IMG/VR virus record: IMGVR_UViG_3300047322_000582
Location: 1-42,935 of that record
DNA length: 42,935 nucleotides
From: a virus
Reading direction: 5' to 3' (one strand)
The translations under genes were made by a program, and so were the position numbers. Below, piece after piece: positions 6,820 to 13,363 of the stretch (within the stretch, counting starts at the first letter, position 1; the number at the start of each line of letters is the position of its first letter). The notes under the pieces were generated by a model that was given only the letters and a program-made list of their open reading frames with translations, was not told where the DNA came from and did no database searches.

Positions 6820-6984
6820 TTACTTGAGCAATGTCTGCCCGTGAAAGAAGATCTGTTCGAGGATCAGCAACGCGAGTGCCAGCCAGCCAAAGTTCGCGGG
6901 CCGAATACCTGTTGCTCCCTTGAACGCCTCGATCAGTGCAAACACCAGTGCGAACACCAGAATGATGAGACTGGTTACTAGCAT
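6820..6984 (-). CDS. Small two-span membrane protein (54 aa)
   Basis: From ATG 6984 (GGAGG eight bases upstream) the protein is two hydrophobic segments (residues 1-19 LVTSLIILVFALVFALI and about 31-46 FGWLALALLILEQIFF) joined by KGATGIRPAN. A holin or other membrane role is possible. The position in the early block, just after a terminator, argues against the main late holin. Confidence 0.65.
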   Translation of the reverse strand: MLVTSLIILVFALVFALIEAFKGATGIRPANFGWLALALLILEQIFFHGQTLLK

Positions 6985-7017
6985 GGTAGACCTCCAGTTA
7001 ACGCGCTTGCGCGCGGG

Positions 7018-7059
7018 CAAAACAAAGCCCCCAGGCACCGACAGGTTAACCTAGGGGCT
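7018..7059 (-). terminator. Rho-independent terminator, leftward
   Basis: A 10-bp stem (7050-7059 with 7026-7035, one G-U pair) and 14-nt loop is followed on the minus strand by TTGTTTTG. It lies between the genes at 7163-7831 and 6820-6984 and would end transcription of the former. Confidence 0.75.
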
Positions 7060-7162
7060 CTGCCCACTTCACGCTAGACCGCACTACGCTTCGGGACGGA
7101 GACGAACCTCAGCCGTGTGCTTGTGTGCGCTCAGTGTATCGCAGCCAGCCGAGACATAAGCC

Positions 7163-7831
7163 TCAGGCCGCGAATCCTGCCAGCAACGTGGCTGCGTCTG
7201 CCTTGCTGCCACGCGCTGCCTTCTCTTCCTCCAGCCGATCGGCGATTTGCTTGATCGTAACGCCGGCCTTGTTGGGGATCTTGGAGGTCTTCAGCGCGGC
7301 CTTTTCCGCCGGCGTCTTGTCCTTCAGGAACTCCTTGACCAGCTCGGTCGCCTTGCCAGTGTACTCGACCATCGCCTTGAGCAGGATGCTGGTTCCCGCC
7401 ATGCCGCTGGCGTCGCCCTTCTGCTTCCATTCGCCCTTGTTCAGGTTCTCGATGAGGTTGTCGACTGCGAGGATGGCGTCATCCAGGTCGTCGATGCCAG
7501 CCATCTCATCGCCCAACTTCTGCTCCGCTCCGTGCCCGACGTAGATCGGGTACATATCCTTGCGGGGCGTGAAGGTCCGCGTTTCCCCGTTGAGGAAGTC
7601 CATCCGCACGGTCACTTCACCGGCTTCCGTGATGAACGTGGACTTTTGCAGCCGGCGCTTGCCCGGGAAGTCCACAATCGTGCCGTCGGTCATCTTGACG
7701 GAGTTGACAGGCGTCGCCGCCTTCTTCGTGGCCGGGGCTGCGCCATCACCTGCGGGCACAGCGCCTTGCGCGACCACTGCCGCCGGGGTTTCCTTACCCT
7801 TCGTTCCCTTTGCAACTTGTGCTTCAGCCAT
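7163..7831 (-). CDS. Conserved phage protein of unknown function (222 aa), likely abundant early product
   Basis: Residues 1-45 are Ala/Lys/Pro-rich and probably disordered. The rest has strands (VDFPGKRRL, EVTVRMDFLNGETRTF) and a helical C-terminus (LVKEFLKDKTPAEKAALK, IKQIADRLEEEKA). The second half resembles the protein at 11873-12364 in order: GHG...GD, an ILAVDNLIENLNKGEW-like helix, a TPAEKxALK segment and a final LL-xxF. The gene has its own extended -10 promoter, an AGGAG site and its own terminator, so it is a monocistronic unit and probably highly expressed. Confidence 0.7.
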   Translation of the reverse strand: MAEAQVAKGTKGKETPAAVVAQGAVPAGDGAAPATKKAATPVNSVKMTDGTIVDFPGKRRLQKSTFITEAGEVTVRMDFLNGETRTFTPRKDMYPIYVGHGAEQKLGDEMAGIDDLDDAILAVDNLIENLNKGEWKQKGDASGMAGTSILLKAMVEYTGKATELVKEFLKDKTPAEKAALKTSKIPNKAGVTIKQIADRLEEEKAARGSKADAATLLAGFAA

Positions 7832-7922
7832 TTTCTTTCTCCTGAGTTACTGCGTTGTGCCACCACTGTCCGGGGTGGCTGTCGGTGTTGGGCAGGTTGC
7901 TAGGACCGCCTCAACGAAACCC

Positions 7923-7951
7923 ATCGTATCATGCGCGGGGAAGTGTGTCAA
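7923..7951 (-). promoter_or_regulatory. Leftward sigma70 promoter with extended -10
   Basis: On the minus strand TTGACA (7946-7951), 17-bp spacer and TACGAT (7923-7928) preceded by TGA. It lies 92 bp upstream of the gene starting at 7831, in a gap without coding signal. Confidence 0.75.
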
Positions 7952-7964
7952 GCACTTTGACGAA

Positions 7965-8345
7965 TTATTTTTTATCTGGGCTCTCAAGCTTCCATTTAGT
8001 TCTGTCGTGCTTTGCCCTGTGTTCTTCCCGGCGTCGCTTGTCCTCTGGGTCCCCAAGTTCATCCAAGGAAAACCCTAGGACGTTCGCATATTCCTCCTTC
8101 GTATGACCAGTCATGTTGAACCTGTATCCGCTCAGCTGCTTCTCTAACTCCCCAAACGCACGATCTACCTGCCCTGCTTTAAGCAGCACTACTACCGGCT
8201 TGTTTATCATCCAAGGATTGTCCTTCTCAAATCTTTGGATGAATGATAGCTTGTCTTCTTCAAGAGGATACTGTAGCTTGAATCCTATCAGTATCCTAAT
8301 CTTTTCCCTGTATGATTCCTTGTCGCTCATGTGCCTGCCGCTCAT
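7965..8345 (-). CDS. Hypothetical protein (126 aa)
   Basis: This is a highly charged, helical protein (EKIRILIGFKL, EEDKLSFIQRFEKDNPW, DRAFGELEKQLSGYRFNMTG) with a strongly basic C-terminal tail. No known family is recognised. ATG 8345 has AAGGAG seven bases upstream and follows the previous stop by one base. Its base composition is more AT-rich than its neighbours, which may indicate later acquisition. Confidence 0.65.
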   Translation of the reverse strand: MSGRHMSDKESYREKIRILIGFKLQYPLEEDKLSFIQRFEKDNPWMINKPVVVLLKAGQVDRAFGELEKQLSGYRFNMTGHTKEEYANVLGFSLDELGDPEDKRRREEHRAKHDRTKWKLESPDKK

Positions 8346-8346
8346 G

Positions 8347-8811
8347 TCAGGACTCCTTTAGAGCGCCGGGATGCAGCTTACCTAACAGCTCCTGTATACT
8401 CTCGTCCATTTTGTCAGCAACCTCCCCCTGTGTCCTGCCCGACGCCAGTATCCTATCAAACAGCTCGCTCGAAGGCGTGTTGTCCCTGTGCACGAAGCGT
8501 ACCTTCGCGGGACCAACGAGCTGCCTCCCCAGGTCATGTGGCCCGGGCCTGTCCACCCAGCACACTGTCTGCGCGCTGAACTCGAGATAGGCCTGAAGCT
8601 TCTCTTCCCACGCTGGGTCTTTCTTCTTCCCAGCCACGCGCTCGTATTCCTGGCGCAACGCGCCTCGGAAGGCGTAGAATTTACCTTGGAGGGAAAGCGC
8701 CTTTTGAATGCTTTCCACTTCGACAGCGAATTCCTCCTTCCCGACGGCGCAGCGCTCGCAGATCTGCCAGAGCGCCTTTGGGTAAGTGTTGACGTTCTTA
8801 CTGCGGGGCAT
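8347..8811 (-). CDS. Hypothetical protein (154 aa)
   Basis: No recognised domain. The N-terminus (MPRSKNVNTYP) is followed by helices containing ICERCAVGKEEF and LQGKFYAFRGALRQEYERV. A middle segment has FSAQTVCWVDRP and the C-terminus is an acidic helix (DKMDESIQELLGKL). AGGAG precedes ATG 8811, and the start overlaps the upstream gene by 14 bp. A DNA-interacting role would be speculative. Confidence 0.65.
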   Translation of the reverse strand: MPRSKNVNTYPKALWQICERCAVGKEEFAVEVESIQKALSLQGKFYAFRGALRQEYERVAGKKKDPAWEEKLQAYLEFSAQTVCWVDRPGPHDLGRQLVGPAKVRFVHRDNTPSSELFDRILASGRTQGEVADKMDESIQELLGKLHPGALKES

Positions 8812-9058
8812 CGCTTTCTCCTGTAATGTCCTGCTCACGCAGGTGGCGCTCGAGATTCCTGGCCGCGACCCGCCGGGCGTCGATGGACTGCAGGCGCTGC
8901 AGCTCGAGCCAGAGGGTACGCAGCTTGGGGCCCCAGTGGATCAATCCTTCATAATCGCACCAGGCGTCGAATATCTCCCCGATGGTCATGCCTGGCACGT
9001 CGTTGGGCCTGTTGTCAAGCGCTTCCTTGACCGGCGGGGGTAGGTCGCTGAAGTTCAT
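8798..9058 (-). CDS. Small hypothetical protein (86 aa)
   Basis: From ATG 9058 (AGGAG upstream) the protein reads MNFSDLPPPVKEAL, then a helix with TIGEIFDAWCDYEGLIHWG and a basic helical tail (LRTLWLELQRLQSIDARRVAARNLE). The ATG overlaps the TGA of the 54-aa gene before it by four bases. Unknown function. Confidence 0.65.
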   Translation of the reverse strand: MNFSDLPPPVKEALDNRPNDVPGMTIGEIFDAWCDYEGLIHWGPKLRTLWLELQRLQSIDARRVAARNLERHLREQDITGESDAPQ

Positions 9059-9219
9059 TTCCTTGCTCCTGAAATCTCGATCTCCTTGACGCGGCAGCAC
9101 CGCAGCACTGACACGCCATCCACATGCACATACAGTACTTTTCGCTCGCTGTCCCACTCCACTTGCACAAACTCCGGCGCTGTAATATCCAGCATCTGCA
9201 CGTTCCTGAAGTCGGTCAT
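9055..9219 (-). CDS. Small conserved phage protein (54 aa)
   Basis: This short gene is read from the sequence itself. It runs from the ATG at 9217-9219 to a TGA at 9055-9057, encoding MTDFRNVQMLDITAPEFVQV, then a strand (KVLYVHVDGVSVLRCCRV) and a basic end. Both ends overlap neighbours in ATGA fashion, which strongly supports it. The layout (short, beta-rich, VDGVSVLR) resembles small proteins I have seen in other environmental phages. Function unknown. Confidence 0.8.
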   Translation of the reverse strand: MTDFRNVQMLDITAPEFVQVEWDSERKVLYVHVDGVSVLRCCRVKEIEISGARK

Positions 9220-9398
9220 TGATCCACCTCTATCGTTATCTTGATCTTCCCGAACTGCACCGTGATCGGGGCTTGGCCATTCAGCCGTACCCGCGGGGGC
9301 GCTTTTCTCGCTCCGCTCGCGGGTATCAAGTCGTGAATAGGAACAACCGCTTTCGCGGCTGCTCCCTTTGGCTTCCTTTCGTAGATTCCGCGTGGCAT
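9216..9398 (-). CDS. Small basic protein containing an ASGARKA repeat peptide (60 aa)
   Basis: Starts MPRGIYERKPKGAAAKA and ends with two strands (QAPITVQFG, KITIEVDQ). The middle heptapeptide ASGARKA is encoded by the 22-bp repeat at 9299-9320, which also occurs in the gene at 9687-9941. ATG 9398 follows the previous stop by one base. Longer in-frame starts give an Arg/Thr/Cys-rich nonsense-like extension and are rejected. Unknown function. Confidence 0.65.
   Translation of the reverse strand: MPRGIYERKPKGAAAKAVVPIHDLIPASGARKAPPRVRLNGQAPITVQFGKIKITIEVDQ
9299..9320 (-). repeat. Dispersed 22-bp GC-rich repeat, copy 1
   Basis: On the minus strand GCGAGCGGAGCGAG followed by AAAAGCGC. An identical copy is at 9908-9929 and a near copy on the plus strand at 17468-17490. 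Confidence 0.8.
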
Positions 9399-9399
9399 T

Positions 9400-9690
9400 T
9401 CAGTCCACCTCCCAGCCATCTTGCAGCATGGCGGCGAAGTTGGGATACTCCTTGGTCTTGGGCATCTCCGGCGTCGGGAAGTAGGTCTTGATCTCGTACA
9501 GCGTGATGGTGTACAGCATGTTTGGCTTGTCCGCGTATGCGTCCGCGTGCAAGGTCGCGCATTCCAACCCATCTTTCCCGTGGCGCTTCATGGGCAGCCA
9601 GGGCCAACGCGGCCAGAGACGCGGGTCGCTCATCATCGCCAGGTCCTTATCTTCCTGGCTCTCTTGCTTGACTTCCGCTTTCTTTCTCAT
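9400..9690 (-). CDS. Small hypothetical protein (96 aa)
   Basis: ATG 9690 overlaps the TGA of the preceding gene by four bases and has AAAGGAG ten bases upstream. The N-terminus is charged (RKKAEVKQESQEDKD), followed by a Trp/Pro-rich DPRLWPRWPWLPM segment and a beta-rich part (LYTITLYEIKTYFPTPEM). Unknown function. Confidence 0.65.
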   Translation of the reverse strand: MRKKAEVKQESQEDKDLAMMSDPRLWPRWPWLPMKRHGKDGLECATLHADAYADKPNMLYTITLYEIKTYFPTPEMPKTKEYPNFAAMLQDGWEVD

Positions 9691-9941
9691 ATGATGGTCA
9701 CTCCTTTCACCGTGCGCTTGTACGTCCCAGACTCGTGGGTCGTTTCGTGGTTGTAGACTGTGATCGTCCGCCCGATCGGCGCCCACTTGTCGCAGAACAG
9801 CATCGCGGCGTGGTGCGCCGACCTCTTGTGCTTGTAGTACCTGCCCCGCATGTCCAGGTTCGCGGCATCATCGCGCAACCGGAAAGGGCGGGTGTTGTCC
9901 CCATTCAGCGCTTTTCTCGCTCCGCTCGCTGGCTCCGTCAT
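9687..9941 (-). CDS. Small basic hypothetical protein with ASGARKA N-terminus (84 aa)
   Basis: Starts MTEPASGARKALNGDN. The ASGARKA peptide comes from the repeat at 9908-9929. The rest is basic with several His/Tyr (YYKHKRSAHHAAMLFC, ITVYNHETTHESG). GGAG lies upstream of ATG 9941. The repeat sits right at the 5' end, as if it replaced or extended the original N-terminus. Unknown function. Confidence 0.65.
   Translation of the reverse strand: MTEPASGARKALNGDNTRPFRLRDDAANLDMRGRYYKHKRSAHHAAMLFCDKWAPIGRTITVYNHETTHESGTYKRTVKGVTII
9908..9929 (-). repeat. Dispersed 22-bp GC-rich repeat, copy 2
   Basis: Identical to 9299-9320 over 22 bp and in the same reading phase, encoding SGARKA in a different gene. 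Confidence 0.8.
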
Positions 9942-10174
9942 TGCTTTCTCCTTCCCGGGATTATCCCGTAGTACTTGTTATCTGGCAGCATGCACATGAA
10001 ACAGCTCACGACGCCCGCCTCTGGCTCCGTGGCCGCCGGGAACCCGGTCCTGGGTTTGTTGCATGTGTCGCAGTACCAAACCGACTGGTTCCGGCAGCAT
10101 CCCCGGTGACCCGCGAGCAAGCGACATTTCCGCTTCGCCCGGGGCATATACTTCCCGCATTCCTGTCTGTTCAT
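9938..10174 (-). CDS. Cysteine/histidine-rich zinc-finger-like protein, copy 2
   Basis: A 78-aa paralogue of the protein at 5923-6156. It has CGKYMPRA, KCRLLAGHRGCC, WYCDTCNKP, GFPA and CFMCMLPDNKYYGIIP in the same order and spacing. The two copies differ most in the N-terminus and the segment between GFPA and CFMC. It overlaps both neighbours by four bases. Zinc binding is inferred from the Cys/His layout; function is unknown. Confidence 0.8.
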   Translation of the reverse strand: MNRQECGKYMPRAKRKCRLLAGHRGCCRNQSVWYCDTCNKPRTGFPAATEPEAGVVSCFMCMLPDNKYYGIIPGRRKQ

Positions 10175-10707
10175 TCTCCGTCTCCCATGATCTTCGCCAA
10201 TAGCTGTTCTGCCGTCATCGTGGCTTCAGCGATGAGGCGCCGTTTACATTTCCTGCAAATGTACGTCGCTCCGAGTTGCAGCTTCCTGTGAACCTTTGGC
10301 CCTACGAGCTGCACCGGCCCGCACGCGCAGCGATAGCGAAACTTCTCCACCATGCGAACGGGCGCTGCGCTCTCATAGCTGTGACAACGGGTCGCCGGGT
10401 GGCCGAAAGCTACCATGATCCTGCGCCAGCGATACCCATGATGCTCCTGTTTCCGCCGATGCCCTTCGCGAAAGTCCAGCGCCCAGTCCACCGCGTGCGC
10501 GTACTCGTGCGCGATTGTGGCTGCGAACTTTTCCCCCTCCGCCAACGCAATGTCCGCGTTCAGCGAGATTTCGCTGGCCCCGCCGGCCTTGTATTTACAG
10601 TGCCCGGCGGTGAGCCCTCGAATGCCCCAGTCAATGGTAACATCTGGCATCACCCCAAATCGATCCTGGGCAATGATCCTGCAGCGTTCAATCTCTGTAA
10701 ACTTCAA
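10171..10707 (-). CDS. SprT-like zinc metallopeptidase
   Basis: A 178-aa protein with HEYAH (residues 67-71) as the zincin HExxH motif and a third ligand candidate in EHHGYRW (about H90), followed by a C-terminal zinc ribbon (CACG near 127-130 and CRKC near 151-154). This is the SprT/Spartan layout: a protease acting on DNA-bound or DNA-crosslinked proteins. I prefer the TTG at 10707, with GGAG seven bases upstream, because the ATG at 10827 lacks a ribosome site and overlaps the upstream gene by 76 bp. Family assignment is firm; the substrate is unknown. Confidence 0.8.
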   Translation of the reverse strand: MKFTEIERCRIIAQDRFGVMPDVTIDWGIRGLTAGHCKYKAGGASEISLNADIALAEGEKFAATIAHEYAHAVDWALDFREGHRRKQEHHGYRWRRIMVAFGHPATRCHSYESAAPVRMVEKFRYRCACGPVQLVGPKVHRKLQLGATYICRKCKRRLIAEATMTAEQLLAKIMGDGE

Positions 10708-10751
10708 TGCTGTCTCCGGTTGGATACTTGCCGTGGTCCTGGGAAGGTTCC

Positions 10752-11036
10752 CTACGCGGGTCGCCGGTGAATCTTGCTGTGTTGTTGCAAGCGCCCGACG
10801 CTCATGATCCCTCCGCAAGCAGGACATTTCGCCAGCACCCTGTGAAAGTATCGTTGCCCGATCTTGGTGCGCTTCAATCGGTCCTTCGGCTCAACCCAAA
10901 CGATGATCCCTTGTACGTCCTGCGGGTCCATTCCTCCATCCGGCAGCGCGTCCCGTTCGCACCCGAGCAATGCTCTCACTTCGGATTTGCTGGCCTGCCA
11001 GCTGGCATGATGCGCTGTGTGAATGTAAAGATTCAT
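10752..11036 (-). CDS. Small protein with a C-terminal C2H2-type zinc finger (94 aa)
   Basis: From ATG 11036 (GGAG eight bases upstream) the protein starts MNLYIHTAHHASWQASKSEV. It ends with CPACGG, SVGRLQQH and SKIH, a C-x2-C-x11-H-x3-H arrangement typical of a single C2H2 finger. It could bind DNA or stabilise a small fold. The long frame reaching back to 11354 runs through the promoter leader and is not the gene. Confidence 0.7.
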   Translation of the reverse strand: MNLYIHTAHHASWQASKSEVRALLGCERDALPDGGMDPQDVQGIIVWVEPKDRLKRTKIGQRYFHRVLAKCPACGGIMSVGRLQQHSKIHRRPA

Positions 11037-11095
11037 GTAAGGTCTCCGATTCTGGTTCTCGATACGGGGGCATATCGCGCCCCCATTTCCCAAGT

Positions 11096-11320
11096 TCACG
11101 CAGTCGCCGGTCCCGGCTCGATCCCAAACTTGCGGGCGTAGTTTTCCGTGCACCAGGCCTGCGGGTAGACCTCGAACCCGAACCTGGCAGCCAGCCGCTC
11201 CGTCTCTTCGCGGGTCGCCGGCGGCGCTGCTGAAAGCCCCAAGCTCATCGCCAGGTAATTCCCCGTAAAGAGCCCCACGATCCCGCTTTGCGTAACCCCC
11301 ATCAATACTCGCTGTTTCAT
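11096..11320 (-). CDS. First gene of the main leftward operon, hypothetical (74 aa)
   Basis: Starts MKQRVLMGVTQSGIVGLFTGNYLAMSL with a mildly hydrophobic N-terminal third, then a helical PATREETERLAARFGFEV segment. A GGAG site is well placed. It is the first gene after the strong leftward promoter at 11373-11401, so it is probably expressed immediately after infection. Unknown function. Confidence 0.65.
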   Translation of the reverse strand: MKQRVLMGVTQSGIVGLFTGNYLAMSLGLSAAPPATREETERLAARFGFEVYPQAWCTENYARKFGIEPGPATA

Positions 11321-11372
11321 CCCAGTCTCCGCCTAATGTCGCTTCGATCCCCATGACCCATGCGACCCGCCC

Positions 11373-11401
11373 ATGTTATCACAGCCGCGAGTGAATGTCA
11401 A
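11373..11401 (-). promoter_or_regulatory. Main leftward (early) sigma70 promoter with extended -10
   Basis: On the minus strand a perfect TTGACA (11396-11401), 17-bp spacer and TAACAT (11373-11378) with TGA directly before it. It sits 53 bp upstream of the first gene of the long leftward operon and next to the origin-like region. Confidence 0.8.
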
Positions 11402-11463
11402 CCCCTGTCCTACATCTCTTTCCCCTCATTCAGTCCCCCTTGTTTCCCCCGCTCTGCACAAAT

Positions 11464-11760
11464 CCCCCCATACGTCCCCCATATTCCCTACCCATATCTC
11501 CCCCATGCCCACATTTTCTCTCAGACCGGATTGTCTCCCAAACACATTACTGCGCCTCTTGTACTTCATTGCCACTACACTTCAAAAAAAAAAATAAATA
11601 ATAGTATTCTGGAGGAGTTGCTTGATAGGGATTGAAGTAGGGATTGAAGTAATGTATTTGGGAGACAATGTGGTTAGCGAAAAAAAGTATACATGTGGGA
11701 CGTATACCGGTGGAATATGGGGGGAATATGGGGGGAGACCGTGGGGACTGGGAGATATGG
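11464..11760. other. Dyad-symmetric, G4-rich, AT-centred non-coding region; candidate replication origin
   Basis: A 22-bp inverted repeat with one mismatch (11530-11551 and 11648-11669) brackets an AT-rich centre with an A-tract at about 11584-11595 and two 12-bp direct repeats (11627-11638, 11639-11650). Outside it, G-run motifs lie at mirror positions. The minus strand at 11464-11504 has five G-runs with loops of 6, 5, 2 and 6; the plus strand at 11719-11752 has four G-runs with loops of 5, 7 and 3. GGAATATGGGG is repeated in tandem at 11712-11735. No gene is supported here. An origin or transcription-regulatory role is inferred. Confidence 0.6.
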
Positions 11761-11843
11761 CTTAGTGACTTTAGAAATGGGAAAGCAAATGTCCACCTTT
11801 TTACCGGCGACCCAGGCTAGCCAGATATGGCAAAATCCGGGCG

Positions 11844-11867
11844 AAAAAAAAGCCCCCTTGCGGGGGC
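11844..11867 (-). terminator. Rho-independent terminator, leftward
   Basis: A GC-only 6-bp stem (11862-11867 with 11852-11857), GCAA tetraloop and eight following T residues on the minus strand. It lies 6 bp after the stop codon of the gene at 11873-12364. Confidence 0.9.
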
Positions 11868-11872
11868 GAGGT

Positions 11873-12364
11873 TCAGCCGTGGATGAATTTCTTGAGAATC
11901 GCCGCCGGATCGACCGCCGACTTTTTCGCCTCCGTCGCCGCATTCCTGTCGATGATCTTCTTGATCGGCGGATGCACCCGGAGGACCGATTTTTCCGCCG
12001 TTGACATTTTCTTGAGATCGGCGGCAACTTTCGCGCGGTCCAGTTTGGGATCATTCTCGCAGATCGCTTCGATCAGGTCCGCATCGGAAGGTTCCCGTTC
12101 GCCGCGCCATGTACCCGCGTACAATGCGTCGATCACTTTCTGCATCGAATCGAGCTTTTCCGCCGTCGTGGCATTTTGCAATGCGCCCGCGTCACCAACT
12201 TTTGCGTTCATACCGTGGACGAAGATTGCCATGCGAGTCGGTTCGGGAATCTTGGCCGCATCGCACGTTACCGCGCGCCCGCCGTCAATCGCCGTCCAGG
12301 TCATCGTCGTGGCAAAACCTTCGCCGCTCACCGACTTCGTGAAAATTGCATTTTTGCGTGCCAT
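11873..12364 (-). CDS. Conserved phage protein of unknown function, likely early (163 aa)
   Basis: This gene is isolated between its own promoter (12438-12466) and a strong terminator. The protein starts MARKNAIFTKSVSGEG, has a strand (AVTCDAAKI), a segment IFVHGMNAKVGDAG, a helix with MQKVIDALYAGTWRGE and a C-terminal STAEKSVLRVHPPIKKIID. The order of these pieces parallels the 7163-7831 protein. In families I have seen with this layout, function is unassigned. Its arrangement as the first monocistronic gene beside the origin suggests an abundant or regulatory early product. Confidence 0.7.
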   Translation of the reverse strand: MARKNAIFTKSVSGEGFATTMTWTAIDGGRAVTCDAAKIPEPTRMAIFVHGMNAKVGDAGALQNATTAEKLDSMQKVIDALYAGTWRGEREPSDADLIEAICENDPKLDRAKVAADLKKMSTAEKSVLRVHPPIKKIIDRNAATEAKKSAVDPAAILKKFIHG

Positions 12365-12437
12365 TTGAAGTCTCCGTCAAAATCGGCGATTCGGTCGCCG
12401 CACCGTTTGAACCTTTCATGCGTTATTCAATGAACCG

Positions 12438-12466
12438 ATTATCGCATAGCTTTTTTCGCGTGTATA
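12438..12466 (-). promoter_or_regulatory. Leftward sigma70 promoter for the gene at 11873-12364
   Basis: On the minus strand TATACA (12461-12466), 17-bp spacer and GATAAT (12438-12443) preceded by TGC, an extended -10. The -35 is a weaker match than at the other sites. It lies 74 bp upstream of the start codon. Confidence 0.55.
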
Positions 12467-12490
12467 TACCGTCCGTCGGCTCATTCCAGG

Positions 12491-12760
12491 TTGCGTAGAT
12501 GCGAATGGTAATACGACTGAGAATGATTCGCATTCCGCTGCAGTGGTCCAACCACTGGGCCACCCGGCCTCTCCCGCTGGGGGTACCCTGCCTGAGCGCG
12601 ACCTTTAGGCGCGGGCTCGCAGGTGGAATGCACAGAAACAGAGTAACAGGATCCAGATTGCATTGCATATCACGACCCCCCTATCGGGGAACTTACCGGC
12701 GACCCCGCGGTCAGACATTGGGCTATAAGAACCCCCGGCCCCGGCCAGAAAGTTAAACAC
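12491..12760. other. Non-coding structured stretch between divergent operons
   Basis: No gene is supported in this part of the 12365-12817 gap. It holds an 8-bp inverted repeat (12499-12506, 12526-12533), a Fur-box-like TGAGAAT-G-ATTCGCA (12518-12532), a 7-bp stem hairpin with CCA loop (12541-12557) and a larger hairpin (12587-12623). The minus strand has a D-arm-like segment but no complete tRNA cloverleaf. It may be a host-derived remnant or a regulatory region. Confidence 0.5.
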
Positions 12761-12789
12761 TTGACAATTAGGAGGATCTGTGATATGGT
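12761..12789 (+). promoter_or_regulatory. Rightward sigma70 promoter with extended -10, for the late/packaging operon
   Basis: TTGACA (12761-12766), 17-bp spacer, TATGGT (12784-12789) with TGA before it. Transcription would start near 12796, just before the AAGGA site at about 12805-12810 that serves the ATG at 12818. This is one reason to prefer 12818 as the small-terminase start. Confidence 0.65.
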
Positions 12790-12817
12790 AGCGAAAGACG
12801 GCGAAAAGGAACTCGCG

Positions 12818-13363
12818 ATGAGCGCAGTGAGCACAGGTGCGGTGATCGAGAAACTGAGCTATTCGCACAAGGCGATGATTGACCTGCTGGTTGCGAATCC
12901 GATGATTAGCCAGGGGGAACTGGCGAAGGCGTTCGGATACACGCAGGCGTGGATTAGCCGCATTCTCCGATCGGATAGCTTCCGGGAAATGCTCGCGTCG
13001 AGGACCGCCGAGATGGTGGACCCCTTGGTGCTCCAGTCAATAGAGCTAAGATTCGAGGCGCTGGTGACACAGAGCCTGGATATACTGCAGGAGAAACTGG
13101 AGCGATCAGCAATGCCCACGGCCGACCTGGCGCTCAAGGCCGCGGAACTCGGCTCCCGTGCCCTGGGGTATGGTGCCAAAGTCGGGAATGTACATATGCA
13201 AGGCAACTTCGTCGTGGCTATGCCAGAGAAGGCGGCAAATTCCGAGGAGTGGCTGAGCAGATTAGCAGGCACGAGCAAATACTCCGGCGGTTCACAGCGT
13301 TCGCGGGTGATTGACGTCCCGGCCGCTTCAGCGGAATGTCGTGGCAGTGATGCTGGAGAGTAA
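12818..13363 (+). CDS. terS: Terminase small subunit
   Basis: The 181-aa protein has an N-terminal helix-turn-helix (ISQGELAKAFGYTQAWISRIL) typical of DNA-recognising terminase small subunits, then a long helical oligomerisation region (VLQSIELRFEALVTQSLDILQEKLE). It directly precedes the large terminase gene. I chose ATG 12818, with AAGGA seven bases upstream, because the promoter at 12761-12789 would place transcription start downstream of the other candidate ATG at 12785. That earlier ATG has AGGAGG nine bases before it and remains possible. The stop overlaps the terL start. Confidence 0.82.
   Translation: MSAVSTGAVIEKLSYSHKAMIDLLVANPMISQGELAKAFGYTQAWISRILRSDSFREMLASRTAEMVDPLVLQSIELRFEALVTQSLDILQEKLERSAMPTADLALKAAELGSRALGYGAKVGNVHMQGNFVVAMPEKAANSEEWLSRLAGTSKYSGGSQRSRVIDVPAASAECRGSDAGE

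Noticed and set aside
11360-11635. 91-aa plus-strand frame in the origin-like region
   Set aside because: Pro/Ser/His-rich translation of C-runs without a ribosome site, overlapping a minus-strand promoter.
11464-11760. CRISPR array
   Set aside because: The repeats are short, inverted and G-rich with no regular repeat-spacer pattern, and no cas operon is present (the Cas4-like nuclease stands alone).
12491-12600. tRNA gene on the minus strand
   Set aside because: A D-arm-like segment and hairpins are present, but no 7-bp acceptor stem, anticodon arm with 7-nt loop and TTC-type T-loop can be assembled together.
12423-12668. 81-aa minus-strand frame in the structured gap
   Set aside because: It runs through the promoter and hairpins and has a translation typical of structured non-coding DNA.
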